The translations under genes were made by a program, and so were the position numbers. Of a stretch of 58,841 nt of DNA, positions 1-10,100 are shown piece after piece. Numbering within the stretch: position 1 is the first letter of the stretch; each line of letters starts with the position of its first letter. This stretch comes from Deltaproteobacteria bacterium (lineage in GTDB: Bacteria; Desulfobacterota; Binatia; UBA1149; JAJCZL01): the NCBI GenBank assembly GCA_029262415.1, contig JAJCZL010000060.1, positions 1 to 58,841 of the forward strand, in the 5' to 3' direction. The notes under the pieces are model-generated. The model did no database searches and was not told the origin of the DNA. It was given only the letters and a program-made list of their open reading frames with translations.

Positions 1-990
<990 letters not shown>

Positions 991-992
991 GA

Positions 993-1048
993 TTGATGTC
1001 GATGCCCGAAGGCACCCACATTGATGTCAATGCCCGAAGGCATTCACA
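993..1048 (-). repeat. Tandem 28-bp repeat forming two UUCG-tetraloop hairpins in the 16S leader
   Basis: Two adjacent 28-bp units (993-1020 and 1021-1048) match at 25 of 28 positions. In the transcribed direction each contains TGCC-TTCG-GGCA, an exceptionally stable C(UUCG)G tetraloop on a 4-5 bp stem. They sit directly upstream of the mature 16S 5' end, so they fall in the spacer removed during rRNA maturation. A role in processing or leader folding is inferred; no partner sequence can be tested because the 3' end of the gene is outside the window. Confidence 0.8.
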
Positions 1049-1141
1049 TTTTGGATTTGCTCTATCAGAGCCCGCTTCGATCCTAATCGAACGCGTCGAT
1101 CGCGACCGTTCGCTTACGCGACAGTCGAAATCCGCCACCAT

Positions 1142-1157
1142 TCAGTTTTCAAAGACC
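1142..1157 (-). promoter_or_regulatory. boxA-like antitermination site in the rRNA leader
   Basis: The minus strand reads GGTCTTTGAAAACTGA. This matches the boxA form (TCTTTGAAAACT) common in bacterial rRNA leaders, where NusB/S10 bind to make polymerase resistant to termination. It lies about 20 bases downstream of the expected transcription start and about 150 bases before the 16S 5' end, the normal place. nusB itself is in this window at 41540-41965. Confidence 0.7.
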
Positions 1158-1180
1158 GGGAAGGCCTAATCAGCCCGAGA

Positions 1181-1209
1181 GTTATAGGTGTCGCTACGCG
1201 GGGTGTCAA
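1181..1209 (-). promoter_or_regulatory. rRNA operon promoter (sigma-70 type)
   Basis: On the minus strand TTGACA (1204-1209) is followed by exactly 17 bases and then TATAAC (1181-1186), a near-perfect -35/-10 pair. It points at the 16S gene, and the predicted start near 1174 leaves a leader of roughly 180 bases holding the boxA-like site and the UUCG hairpins. Strength and position fit an rRNA promoter. No UP element was assigned. Confidence 0.85.
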
Positions 1210-1244
1210 GGCACCGCCGGGGGGATCAGTAAAAGAAATCAGAA

Positions 1245-1267
1245 AAGCTCCAGGACGGAGCTTTTTT
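1245..1267 (-). terminator. Rho-independent terminator after the sulfatase-like gene
   Basis: AAGCTCC (1245-1251) and GGAGCTT (1257-1263) form a 7-bp stem with a 5-base loop, immediately after the stop codon at 1269. In the minus direction it is followed by T-rich sequence (TTTTCTGATTTCTTTT). The flank on the other side is also a T tract on the plus strand, so the hairpin could work in both directions. It separates the gene from the rRNA promoter. Confidence 0.75.
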
Positions 1268-1268
1268 G

Positions 1269-2744
1269 CTAGTTCAGGTAACCTAGAGCGCGCAGCTGGT
1301 CGAGTGCTTCTTGGCTGGCTTGGACAGCCACCCCGCCGCGAAGCTCATAGCGAAACTCGTCGGCAGCGGTGGTCACGCGCCGCAATTCGCTAGCCAGAGA
1401 CTCAAGCCGAGCGGTCTCGACAGCTGCCAAATTGCGGGTCTCAAGCGGGTCAGCCGCGAGGTCGTAGAGTTCAGGACCGCGCTCGTCCACGACGAGCTTC
1501 CAGTCGCCTAGCCGCAGCGCCCTCTTACCGGCCTTGAGCCAACTGCTTGAGACGAGCCTGGGCGGTCCGGTTCCGCCCTCCAGAAGCGGGACCAATGACA
1601 AACCATCGAATCCCTCAGGAATGGGTAGGCCCAGGAAGTCGAGCAGCGTCGGTGCGACGTCCACCAGCCGCACCAGCGACTTCTCGCGACGCCCTCTGTA
1701 GCGCGCACCCTTGTCCCCGGGGAAAGAAATAATCAACGGGACGTGCAGCAACTCCTCGTAGAGCTGTTCGTGAAGATACTGTCCGTGTTCGAGGAACTCT
1801 TCGCCGTGGTCGGAGACCACCACGACGATCGTGTTCTCCAACAGTCCGCGTGCTCTCAAGTCATCCAAGAGAATGCCAATCTGAGTGTCCGTGTCGCGAA
1901 TCCCCGCGTCGTACAGGTCGACCAAGTGCTTTCGGTCGGAAGCACGATTACGTTCAACACGTGACCAGAAAACGTTATGCTGTTCGGGCCAGTTTTCCCC
2001 CGATACCCGCCTTAGCTGCTCAGCGTCACCAATTACCGCGCCGTCGTAGTCTTCGTCCGCGAATAGCGCCCGGGTCGCAGGCTTGGACAAATAGGGGTCG
2101 TGCGCAGCGTAAGTATGCAGGAAAAAGAAGTACGGTGTGTGTTGATCCGCCGCCAGTTCGACAACCGGGTCGCGGCCAGTTTCACTGAATTGGGGAGGTC
2201 TCCGATCTCGTCAAAAAACGCGAAGCCCTGGTCGAACCCCAGTTCTCTCCGCATGTGCCCCCCCCGCGGTATGGGCAACCGTTCGATAGCCGCTGCGCGC
2301 GAACAGTGTAGCAAGCGTCGGAATGTCCTCGCTCAGGCGTGTCCCGCCATCCTTCGTCCATTGCTCTACACCGTGCGCCTCGGGTACCAGCGACGTGAAC
2401 AGCGACATATGCGAGATCGCGGTCTTGGGAGCGTGCGCGAACGCCTGCTCAAAAACGACCGAACCGGCGGCAAGCGCGTCGAGTGTCGGAGTGGTTGGAC
2501 GTGGATACCCGTATGCGCCGACATGGTCGGCACGTAACGTATCGATCGAGATAATGATCAGATTCGGACGTTGCGAACCCACGACCAGCGAAGGCAACCA
2601 CACAGCAACGCTGAGCATGGCGAACATCGCAATGGCTGGGCGAACCCAGGCGCTTTGAGTAACGCTTTTCAAGGGCAATTGCGGCTGCTCACCGCTTTTT
2701 AGAGCGCGCAGGGCCACCTCGATTCTCGCACGGCACAGCGCCAA
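1269..2744 (-). pseudogene. Sulfatase-family hydrolase, reading frame broken by two homopolymer indels
   Basis: Alkaline-phosphatase-superfamily (sulfatase) protein of about 490 residues with an N-terminal membrane anchor. The N-terminal part has the metal-site motif SIDTLRADHVGAYGY and the nucleophile region (KTAISHMSLFTS, where families with a formylglycine have C/S-x-P-x-R). The C-terminal part has VVSDHGEEFLEHG and the end of the fold. The frame is lost at a run of eight C (2258-2265; seven would keep it) and regained if the run at 2192-2195 had five bases instead of four. Between them a stop appears at about 2211. The two shifts compensate, so the gene may be a true pseudogene or intact with two sequencing errors. 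The C-terminal half alone could start at an internal TTG (2090). Confidence 0.75.
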
Positions 2745-2830
2745 TAGCGGCAGAATCCTCCATCCGGCTGGCCATATTGCGGAGACCGACCCGCATAGCG
2801 CCTGCTAGGATGGGTCGGGTGAAGATCGAG

Positions 2831-4429
2831 ATGAACGCCAGGATGTGTGTCTTCGCCGCATTCGCAACACTCCTCGCTCTGTACGGGGTGGCTCTGAGCG
2901 CCGCTGCCGTGGGCATGTATCACGACGACGGTCTCTACCTCGTCACCGCCGAGGCGCTAGCAAGCGGCGAGGGCTATCGAATCGGCTCCCTCCCCGTCGA
3001 CATTCCTCAAACGAAGTATCCGATCCTGTTTCCCTTCGTTCTTTCGCTTCTCTGGCGACTCGTTCCGAGATTTCCGGAAAACGCTTTACTGCTCAAACTC
3101 GTACCTGCTTTGGCAACACTCGTCTGGGCGCACTTCGCCTACAAAGTCGCGCGCGATGAAATGCCTCCCTACCCCGCACTCGTGGTCGCTTGGTTGACCC
3201 TCGCTTCGCCTTGGGTCTGGTTCTTGTCGACGTCGCTAATGTCGGAAACCATGTTCGCTGCGTTCTGCTGGTGGGGCTTGCTTCTGATACGGCGGATGGA
3301 GGACGACCCGCGAAGAGAAACCATGGTCGCGCTGGTCCTTGCAGGTGTGGTTGCCGGATGTGCGGTCCTGACCAGGTCGATCGGGATTTCCATTATCGCA
3401 GCCGGAACCGGCTCTTTCCTGTTGAGAGCGCGGATCCGTGCAGCAGTCATTTTCTGCGCATCAGCGTCCACGGTCGCAGCACCGTGGTTTCTTTGGGCGC
3501 GAACCGTAGCGAAGCAGATCCCGGCTGAAGCCGGATACTACTCCTACGACAACTATATGGGATGGAATATTCTGTGGAATTTCGAGTGGACGGAAAAAGC
3601 GACGGTATTCTTCGGAAACTCGATCCGCACGGTCTTGGCTCCCGGTCTCGTGATGGGAATGTTTCCGGCGTGGTGGCTACCGATCGCTGCAGTCGTGGGT
3701 CTTGTGGCGACCGTCGGCTTCTTCGTGCGGTTACGCGCAGGGATCAAAGTGCTCGAGGTATTCTACGTCTGCTACGTTGGCCTGGTTGTCATGTGGGCAT
3801 GGCCACCGACGCGTTTCCTTGTTCCGCTCTATCCGCTGACCCTTCTGTTCTGCCGTAGCGGCGCACTTTGGCTCGCCACAAATCTACGCGTGCCCGAAAT
3901 CCCTCGGCATCGGATCGGCATAGCCACAACAGCGATGGCATGCCTGATCAGCTTGCACGCTTCGGCGAACGCGTCGATACAAGCCGCACGCTATGGGCTG
4001 GCCTGGCCGGTGTCCAAGTGTGCCGAAGACTGGAGCGAGTTTGAAACCGTGGTTGCGTGGGTACGCGAGAACACAGCAGAAGATGCCGTGTTGATCGGTA
4101 ACCTAGATCCGCTGCTTTACCTTTATACCGATCGTAAGTCCGACCGCGCATTTGTCACGAAGCCGGTCACATTGTTCTACGACGCGAGACCTGGGCGTGA
4201 ACCTCTCGGTCCTCCCTCGGCATTGGTCGAACGGATTTTGGTCGCAAACGGCGATTACTTGGTGATTACGCCAAGCAGGTGTTTAAGCGAACTTCCGCTC
4301 TTAATGGACCAGGTCTACTCCGTCATCGAGACTTACCCAGGTGCGTTGGAGAAGCTCGTTTTGCCCCACGCCGGTCAAAGCGACATCTACCGAATCAACC
4401 TGGAACTCCTGCGTAGCGCTCGGACCTGA
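2831..4429 (+). CDS. GT-C fold membrane glycosyltransferase (ArnT/PMT-like)
   Basis: Polytopic membrane protein of about 530 residues, resembling family 39 glycosyltransferases, which use polyprenyl-phosphate sugars on the outer side of the inner membrane. The first transmembrane helix is followed at once by MYHDDGLYL, the acidic loop where this family keeps its catalytic Asp. Around ten hydrophobic segments follow, then a soluble periplasmic C-terminal part from about residue 400. I chose ATG 2831 because GGGTGA sits 8 bases upstream; the frame is open from a TTG at 2777. It is divergent from the sulfatase-like gene and convergent with tyrS. The acceptor is unknown. Confidence 0.75.
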   Translation: MNARMCVFAAFATLLALYGVALSAAAVGMYHDDGLYLVTAEALASGEGYRIGSLPVDIPQTKYPILFPFVLSLLWRLVPRFPENALLLKLVPALATLVWAHFAYKVARDEMPPYPALVVAWLTLASPWVWFLSTSLMSETMFAAFCWWGLLLIRRMEDDPRRETMVALVLAGVVAGCAVLTRSIGISIIAAGTGSFLLRARIRAAVIFCASASTVAAPWFLWARTVAKQIPAEAGYYSYDNYMGWNILWNFEWTEKATVFFGNSIRTVLAPGLVMGMFPAWWLPIAAVVGLVATVGFFVRLRAGIKVLEVFYVCYVGLVVMWAWPPTRFLVPLYPLTLLFCRSGALWLATNLRVPEIPRHRIGIATTAMACLISLHASANASIQAARYGLAWPVSKCAEDWSEFETVVAWVRENTAEDAVLIGNLDPLLYLYTDRKSDRAFVTKPVTLFYDARPGREPLGPPSALVERILVANGDYLVITPSRCLSELPLLMDQVYSVIETYPGALEKLVLPHAGQSDIYRINLELLRSART

Positions 4430-4488
4430 AACCAAGCGGGCGCGGTTCACGGCGTGCACATTGTCCACGGCGCGTGATTGGGTCACGG

Positions 4489-5694
4489 TCAGCCGAATAC
4501 GACGCGAACGAGCCGTCGCTTTCCTACTTGTACCAGCACTGCTCCAGTCGCTCGCACACGTGATTCGACATCATCGACTCGGTTTCCGTCGATCTTGACC
4601 CCTCCTTGCGCAACGAGGCGTCGTGCCTCCCCCTTTGACTTGGCTAACACAGCCCCCGCAAGTTCGGTAACCATCAGCAGATCACACACCAAGACATCAT
4701 CACCGCCACCTGTCCATCCAAACTCGGGTATCTCGTCTGGCAATAAATGCTTCTGAAATCGCTTCACGAAATCCGACGCAGCTCCAGCCGCGGCCTCGGC
4801 TCCCGCGAAGCGCGTAGTAATCTCCGCAGCCAGGGCTTTCTTGGCCTCCATCGGATGCATCGCGCCCGATCGAATCTCCTCGAAACGGGCGAAATCGACC
4901 GTGCTCAAAAGTTGGTAATAGCGCATCATCAGATCGTCTGAGATCGACATGATCTTGCCATAGATCTCCGATGCGGGCTCGGTCACTCCCACCGCGTTGC
5001 CGAGCGATTTACTCATCTTGTTGACGCCGTCAAGACCTTCAAGCAGCGGCATCGTGAGGACGACCTGGGGCTCTTGACCGCGCTTGCGCTGCAAATCACG
5101 GCCGACGAGAAGGTTGAACTTCTGATCCGTACCGCCCAGTTCGACATCGGCACGCAACTCTACCGAGTCGTAGCCTTGCAGGAGCGGGTACAACAACTCG
5201 TGAATGCCGATCGGCTGCAGGTGTCTGTAGCGCTTTTCAAAATCGTCGCGTTCGAGCATACGGGCCACAGTGTGCTCGCTTGCCAGCCGCAACAGACCGT
5301 CTGCGCCCAGCGTATTGCACCACGCCCCGTTCCACGCGACTTCGGTCTTGTCGCGGTCCAAGATTTTGAATGCCTGCTCCTGGTAGGTAGCAGCGTTCGT
5401 CCTGATCTCTTCCTCGGTGAGCATCGGACGTATGTCGGAGCGGCCGGTCGGGTCGCCGATACGCGCTGTAAAGTCGCCGATCAGAAAGACGACCTGATGT
5501 CCGAGCTCCTGGAAATGTCGTAGCTTCTCGATCAACACGGTGTGACCCAAATGAAGGTCGGCCGCGGTCGGATCGAACCCGGCTTTTACCCTCAAGGGCT
5601 TGCCGCGTTCGAGTTTTTTTCGAAGCTCCTTTTCGTCGATGACCTCGACTACTCCGCGCCGGATCAAAGCAAGCTGTTCGTCTACGGACGCCAT
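4489..5694 (-). CDS. tyrS: Tyrosyl-tRNA synthetase
   Basis: Class I aminoacyl-tRNA synthetase charging tRNA-Tyr, 401 residues. The HIGH-type motif HLGH is at about 48-51 and KMSKS at about 226-230; a C-terminal S4 RNA-binding domain ends the protein ([16 protein letters not shown]). Length and motifs fit the longer TyrRS-beta (TyrZ-like) branch. ATG 5694 is preferred because GGAG lies just upstream and it clears the end of fthC by 10 bases; the frame is open to 5769, inside fthC. It is last in the minus-strand run zapA-6S-fthC-tyrS. Confidence 0.96.
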   Translation of the reverse strand: MASVDEQLALIRRGVVEVIDEKELRKKLERGKPLRVKAGFDPTAADLHLGHTVLIEKLRHFQELGHQVVFLIGDFTARIGDPTGRSDIRPMLTEEEIRTNAATYQEQAFKILDRDKTEVAWNGAWCNTLGADGLLRLASEHTVARMLERDDFEKRYRHLQPIGIHELLYPLLQGYDSVELRADVELGGTDQKFNLLVGRDLQRKRGQEPQVVLTMPLLEGLDGVNKMSKSLGNAVGVTEPASEIYGKIMSISDDLMMRYYQLLSTVDFARFEEIRSGAMHPMEAKKALAAEITTRFAGAEAAAGAASDFVKRFQKHLLPDEIPEFGWTGGGDDVLVCDLLMVTELAGAVLAKSKGEARRLVAQGGVKIDGNRVDDVESRVRATGAVLVQVGKRRLVRVVFG

Positions 5695-5704
5695 TCCATC
5701 TCCA

Positions 5705-6292
5705 TCAACGTACCCTGCCGGGTCCCGCAGTGGTCCTGAACCCGCTTTCGGTGACAACAAAGTCGACATCTTGGTCGAATTCCATAACAGGTACCATATC
5801 CATTAGTTGGCAATCGTACGCGACTCCGGCCGTCGGCCCCAACTTCTTCAAATCGACTAATACACGGTCATAGCACCCCATGCCTCTTCCGACGCGGCCG
5901 CCCTCGGCGGTAAATGCACGGCCGGGAACTAAGGTAAGGCTCTGCCCTGCGGCAGGTGGATCGCCGCAAAGCGGCTCAGGAACGCCCTGGAAGCCCTCCC
6001 GTAGTTCTTCACCTAAGCGAACCTCGTGGAACGTAACGGTAGGCTCGCCGGGTGTGACTGCGGGGAGAAACAAGCGCTTACCGTCAGCGTATGCGGCCAG
6101 CCTCACTGCGCTCAGATCGACTTCGTCGGCCAGAGCCGCGTAAGAAAGTATTTGGTGCGCCTTCCGATAGGCTGGCGAGCCGAGGATGTGTACGCAGATC
6201 GCAGCGTCCATCGCCGAACGCACGTCACCTGGCAGCTCGCGGATACGCGCAACTGCCAGTTTTCGTATCTGTTGCTTGCCGGGGACCGGCAT
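5705..6292 (-). CDS. fthC: 5-formyltetrahydrofolate cyclo-ligase
   Basis: Converts 5-formyl-THF to 5,10-methenyl-THF with ATP, salvaging the storage or inhibitory folate. 195 residues, usual for the family; the signature GRGMGCYDR (about 135-143), preceded by LVPGRAF, is the phosphate/folate-binding loop. It starts only a few bases after the predicted 3' end of 6S RNA, the classic zapA-ssrS-ygfA order. Its Shine-Dalgarno-like GGGGG lies inside the closing stem of that RNA, so translation may depend on cleavage of the 6S precursor (inference). purN, purU and glyA elsewhere in the window act in the same one-carbon pool. Confidence 0.93.
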   Translation of the reverse strand: MPVPGKQQIRKLAVARIRELPGDVRSAMDAAICVHILGSPAYRKAHQILSYAALADEVDLSAVRLAAYADGKRLFLPAVTPGEPTVTFHEVRLGEELREGFQGVPEPLCGDPPAAGQSLTLVPGRAFTAEGGRVGRGMGCYDRVLVDLKKLGPTAGVAYDCQLMDMVPVMEFDQDVDFVVTESGFRTTAGPGRVR

Positions 6293-6296
6293 CCGC

Positions 6297-6482
6297 GAGT
6301 ACCCCCGCTAGTGCCGTGTGAACGGGATGCTCAAACCTGGTTTACCAGGTGGGTGCTTGGTGTCCGGCCCACCTGAACCGAGAGGCTTTCGCGGATCTCG
6401 GCGCGAGCGGAAGTAAGCTCCCTTTCGTACATCATTAAAGGTTAGAGCAAATGCGTTCATCACGAACACCGCAGGGGACGCC
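6297..6482 (-). ncRNA. ssrS: 6S RNA
   Basis: The zapA-fthC interval folds as 6S RNA. In the minus direction CCCCTGC near the 5' end pairs with GCGGGGG near the 3' end; inside it GAACG pairs with CGTTC and TGCTC with GAGCA. This gives a long interrupted rod around an unpaired central region (TAACCTTTAATGATGTACG). The 3' side of the bubble has a small hairpin, CCTGGT-AA-ACCAGG, as in E. coli, and an apical arm contains CCGAGA/TCTCGG. Length of about 185 and location between zapA and fthC are the conserved ones. 6S binds sigma-70 holoenzyme as an open-promoter mimic. Ends are estimated from the pairing. Confidence 0.85.
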
Positions 6483-6491
6483 AGTGCGGGC

Positions 6492-6773
6492 TCAACTGAC
6501 CTCGCCCTGCAGCGAGGTCTCCAGTTCACCCGTCAGTAAGTCGATTCCTTGTGTCACCTGTTCATGGACGTCACGAAGCTTGCGGTATTCGTCGGCGATG
6601 TTCAAAGCCGCGAGGATCGCAATACTAAGCGTCGTCGTTCCTTTCTGACCACGGGTCAACTCGCCCATGTGTCCGTCAACGTATTCGGCCAGTTCCTTGA
6701 CGTACCTTTCACTCTCGTCGGTGCGGATGGTCAAATTTTGGCCGGCGACGGCGATTTTTACTTCACGCTTCAT
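6492..6773 (-). CDS. zapA: Cell division protein ZapA
   Basis: Small FtsZ-ring-associated protein that bundles FtsZ filaments. 93 residues; the N-terminal globular part holds the family pattern AGQNLTIRTDESERYVKELAEYVD, followed by a helical coiled-coil tail. It follows a small coiled-coil gene at 6796-7023 and is followed within a few bases by 6S RNA. The pairing with a small ZapB-like protein upstream is common in proteobacteria. Confidence 0.92.
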   Translation of the reverse strand: MKREVKIAVAGQNLTIRTDESERYVKELAEYVDGHMGELTRGQKGTTTLSIAILAALNIADEYRKLRDVHEQVTQGIDLLTGELETSLQGEVS

Positions 6774-6795
6774 CGGTTGTCCCCTAAGGAACTCC

Positions 6796-7023
6796 TCATT
6801 TTAGACCCAACTTCTCGAAGCGTTTCAGCAATGTATCAATTTTCTTACGCGTGTCAGTGCGCTCAGACTTGTAACGCAGCAGCTCAGCCCGCAACGACTC
6901 CATCTCCTCTCGGCTCTTGCCGAGCGCCTCGCTTAGTTGTGTCTGCCTCTGCAGGGCGCGCCCGTGCTGTTGTTTAAAACGATGGAGGGCATCTTCTAAA
7001 CGCCGTAAAGCCTGTATTTCCAT
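6796..7023 (-). CDS. Small coiled-coil protein upstream of zapA (ZapB-like)
   Basis: A 75-residue, almost wholly helical, charged protein with heptad-like spacing (LRRLEDALHRF, LRAELLRYKSERTDTRKKIDTLLKRFEKLGL). Its position 22 bases before zapA and its size match the small coiled-coil proteins (ZapB/TIGR02449 type) found upstream of zapA, thought to act at the Z-ring. Identity rests on context and composition, since coiled coils align poorly. ATG 7023 is chosen because the longer open frame to 7089 adds an unrelated-looking stretch. Confidence 0.7.
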   Translation of the reverse strand: MEIQALRRLEDALHRFKQQHGRALQRQTQLSEALGKSREEMESLRAELLRYKSERTDTRKKIDTLLKRFEKLGLK

Positions 7024-7164
7024 ACACTTAGCCTCGCAAAGTTGAGGTCCAACCACGCGTTGCGAGAGTTTAGTGTCCAGCCACCACAAGTGTCAAGCCC
7101 GGAGTCCCCGGTCGTTCCAAGAAAGTGCAAACTCCGCGCCTCCCAAGCGATGCCGTCGAGGGCC

Positions 7165-10100
7165 TCAGATTGCTGCCTCCAGCTGCTGCTGACCGAGGTC
7201 GACCGAGACAATCCGCGAAACACCCGGCTGGCTCATCGTTACGCCATACAGCGTCCGGCACGAGTCCATTGTCCGCTTGTTGTGGGTGATAATCACGAAC
7301 TGTGAGCGGTCACTCATTTCGCTAACCATATTCGTAAACCGCTTCACGTTGGCCTCGTCGAGCGGTGCATCCACCTCGTCAAGTATGCAGAACGGACTCG
7401 GCTTGTGAAGGAACAGCGAGAAGATCAGGCTCACCGCGGTCAAGGCCTTCTCACCGCCGGAAAGCAGGTTTAGGTTGCCGAGTTTCTTTCCTGGCGGCTG
7501 GACATAGATCTCGACGCCGCTGTCCAACAGGTTGGTTTCGTCGGTCAGCGACAAGTGCGCGTCGCCACCGGGGAAGAGCTTGGGGAATGTCTCTTTGAAA
7601 ATTCCGTTGACAGCATCGAAGGTCTCTTTGAAGCGATCGCGCGACATCTTGTTGAGTCGCGCGATCGTGCCACGCAGATCCTCGATCGATTTTTCCAAGT
7701 CGTCCCTCTGTCCAGTCAGCTCGGTCAACCGACTATCAAGTTCCTCGAGTTCCGCAACGGCACCGACGTTGACGGTCCCCAGCTTGCGAATACGATCGCG
7801 CGTGTTATCGAGCCGCTCCCTGGCCTCGGCAACGTCGATCTCCTCATCGGGAACCTCCCCAAGAAGGCCTTCCGCATCCAGGCCTATCCTTTCGTTGATG
7901 CTCTCGTTGAGCGAAGCCCACTCCAATTCCCCTTCTTTAAGTGAGATCTCAAGTTTCGCGCGTCCCTCACGCAACGTCTCAAGCTTGACCGCGACGCTTT
8001 TAAGATCGCGTTCAGCCGCTTCGAGCTGGGCTTTGGCTCCGTGACTATTATCCGCGGCCTGCTTTAACTTCTCGCCACGCTCATCGACGCTCGCTCGAAG
8101 TGTATCCATACACAGCGCGGGGTCCGCAAGTCTCTCTGTAACACCATCGAGGTCGGCCTTGTCACGACCGATTCTCCGGCGCATAGCCTCGATCCGACTT
8201 TCGAGCTCGGCAAGGTCTGTGCGAATCACCGTCAGTCGGTGCACGCAAGCCTCGCGTTTTTGCCGGACTTCAGCCTCGAGTACTTTCAGATCTTCGAGCG
8301 ACTGCACCGCTTCACGGCGGCGCGCCTGCAGCGTAGCGTTTGCGGAATCGGATTCCTTGAGCCGTTCCTCCAGCGCATTTCGCCGGCGTGAGGTTTCAGT
8401 CAACGTAGCCTCGAGTAGCGTCAACCGCGTGCGGTGGCTACCTAGCTCTTCGCGTAACGACGCGCTCTCCAAACCGACAGCCTTGAGCCGTTCGTCGGCG
8501 CGCATCATAGCCTGTTTCTTCAGCTCAACGTCGCCTTCGGCCGAGACACGCTCGACCGTTAGTTCGTGCATACGCGTATCCAGTCCACTCAGCTCATCGC
8601 CGATGCGCTTGGCTAGGACCGTCGCCCCATCCAGCGCAGACTGTTCGCGACGTACACGGACCTCCGCGTCATCGACTGCGTGAGCCAGACGGCCCAGTTC
8701 CGCTTTTCGCGTGAGAATACCTTCGTCAACCGGCTTCCCGCTGCCACCACAAACCGTGCCGCAGGCCTCGACGACCTCACCCTCTCGTGTCACGAAGGTA
8801 AGGTCTGCACCGTTGGCTTTCCAACTTTGCGTCGCTTCCTCAAGTGAGTTCACGACCACTACGTTCTCGAGCAACGTAGACACTAACGTCTCATAGCGGC
8901 CATCGGCCTCTACGTGGCCGACGAGCATCTCGTAGCTGCCGGACGCGGCCACTACGCCGCTGCGTCCGCGCGGGTTCATTGGAATAAAGCCTGCTCGCCC
9001 GATCCCGCGTTCGCGCATGTAAGTCACGCCCGCTGCTCCCGAATCGGAGTCGGGGACAACGACGTGTTGTAGCTGGTCTTGGAGAACTGCTGCGACTGCA
9101 CGTTCGTAGCCGCCTTCAATCTTGATGATATCGGCGAGAACCGCCCGAGCGCCGGTCAATTCACGGCCACCGTTCTGCATAAAAGAACGCACGCTGTCAT
9201 CGAAACCGGCGAAGGACTCCTCCAGTTCTCGCAACGACTCTCGCCTCGAGCGTAGGGTCGACAGCTCGTCGCGCATTTCGGCGAAACAGGCTTCAATTTT
9301 GGCCTTGGCCTGCAATGCCTCGCGCAACTGAGCAGCGGTAGCTTCTTTGCCCTGCTCGGCGTCGCGGAGTTGTGATGTAACACGCCTGACAGTCGCCTGG
9401 CTCTGTTCGAGCTCATGCCTAAGCGTATCTCCACTCGACCGTAGCAGTTCCGCTTCTTCAGCCAGCCTGCTGATGCGGCCCTCAACCTGGCGAATTTGGC
9501 CGGTGAGCGCCTGACGTTCGTTGGCCGCAGCGGCTTCAGCCGCAAGCTTGCCGACGATCTCAGAACGCAGCTGCTCGGTGCCCTCGAGTCCTTCGTGGAT
9601 CTCGCGCTCCAGAGACTCGACAGCCTCACGCCTCTCGGTGCGCTGCCCTGCCATCGCCTCGAGGTCGGTCGAGAATATACCTGCCTCGGTCTCGGCGCGT
9701 CCCTGTTCGCTCTTGCGCTCGCCGATCTTTACTTCAAGACCGGAAAGTTCGTTGCTCGCCTCGGCAACGATCCTGTGCAGTTCTGCCGAACGGTTGGTCA
9801 AGAACTCCTTCTCTTGCTCAAGCCGCGCGAGTTCTCCTTTTGCTTCGTAGTGCGCCTGGCGTGCACGTTCGACAGTGTCGGTATGCCGTCCCAATGCCAC
9901 CCGCAGTTCATCACACTCTTGTTCCTTGGCCGCCGATCCCGTCTTGATCTCGGCCTCTCTCGTCCGCGCCGCATTGAGTTCCAAGGCTACCGTTGCGGTT
10001 CGTTCCTGGATGCCGCGCAGCTTGAATGCGGATATCGCCTTGTCGATCTCGGTCTCCTCGACCTTGAGTTCCTGGAAACGGACGGCCCCTCTGGCCTGAC

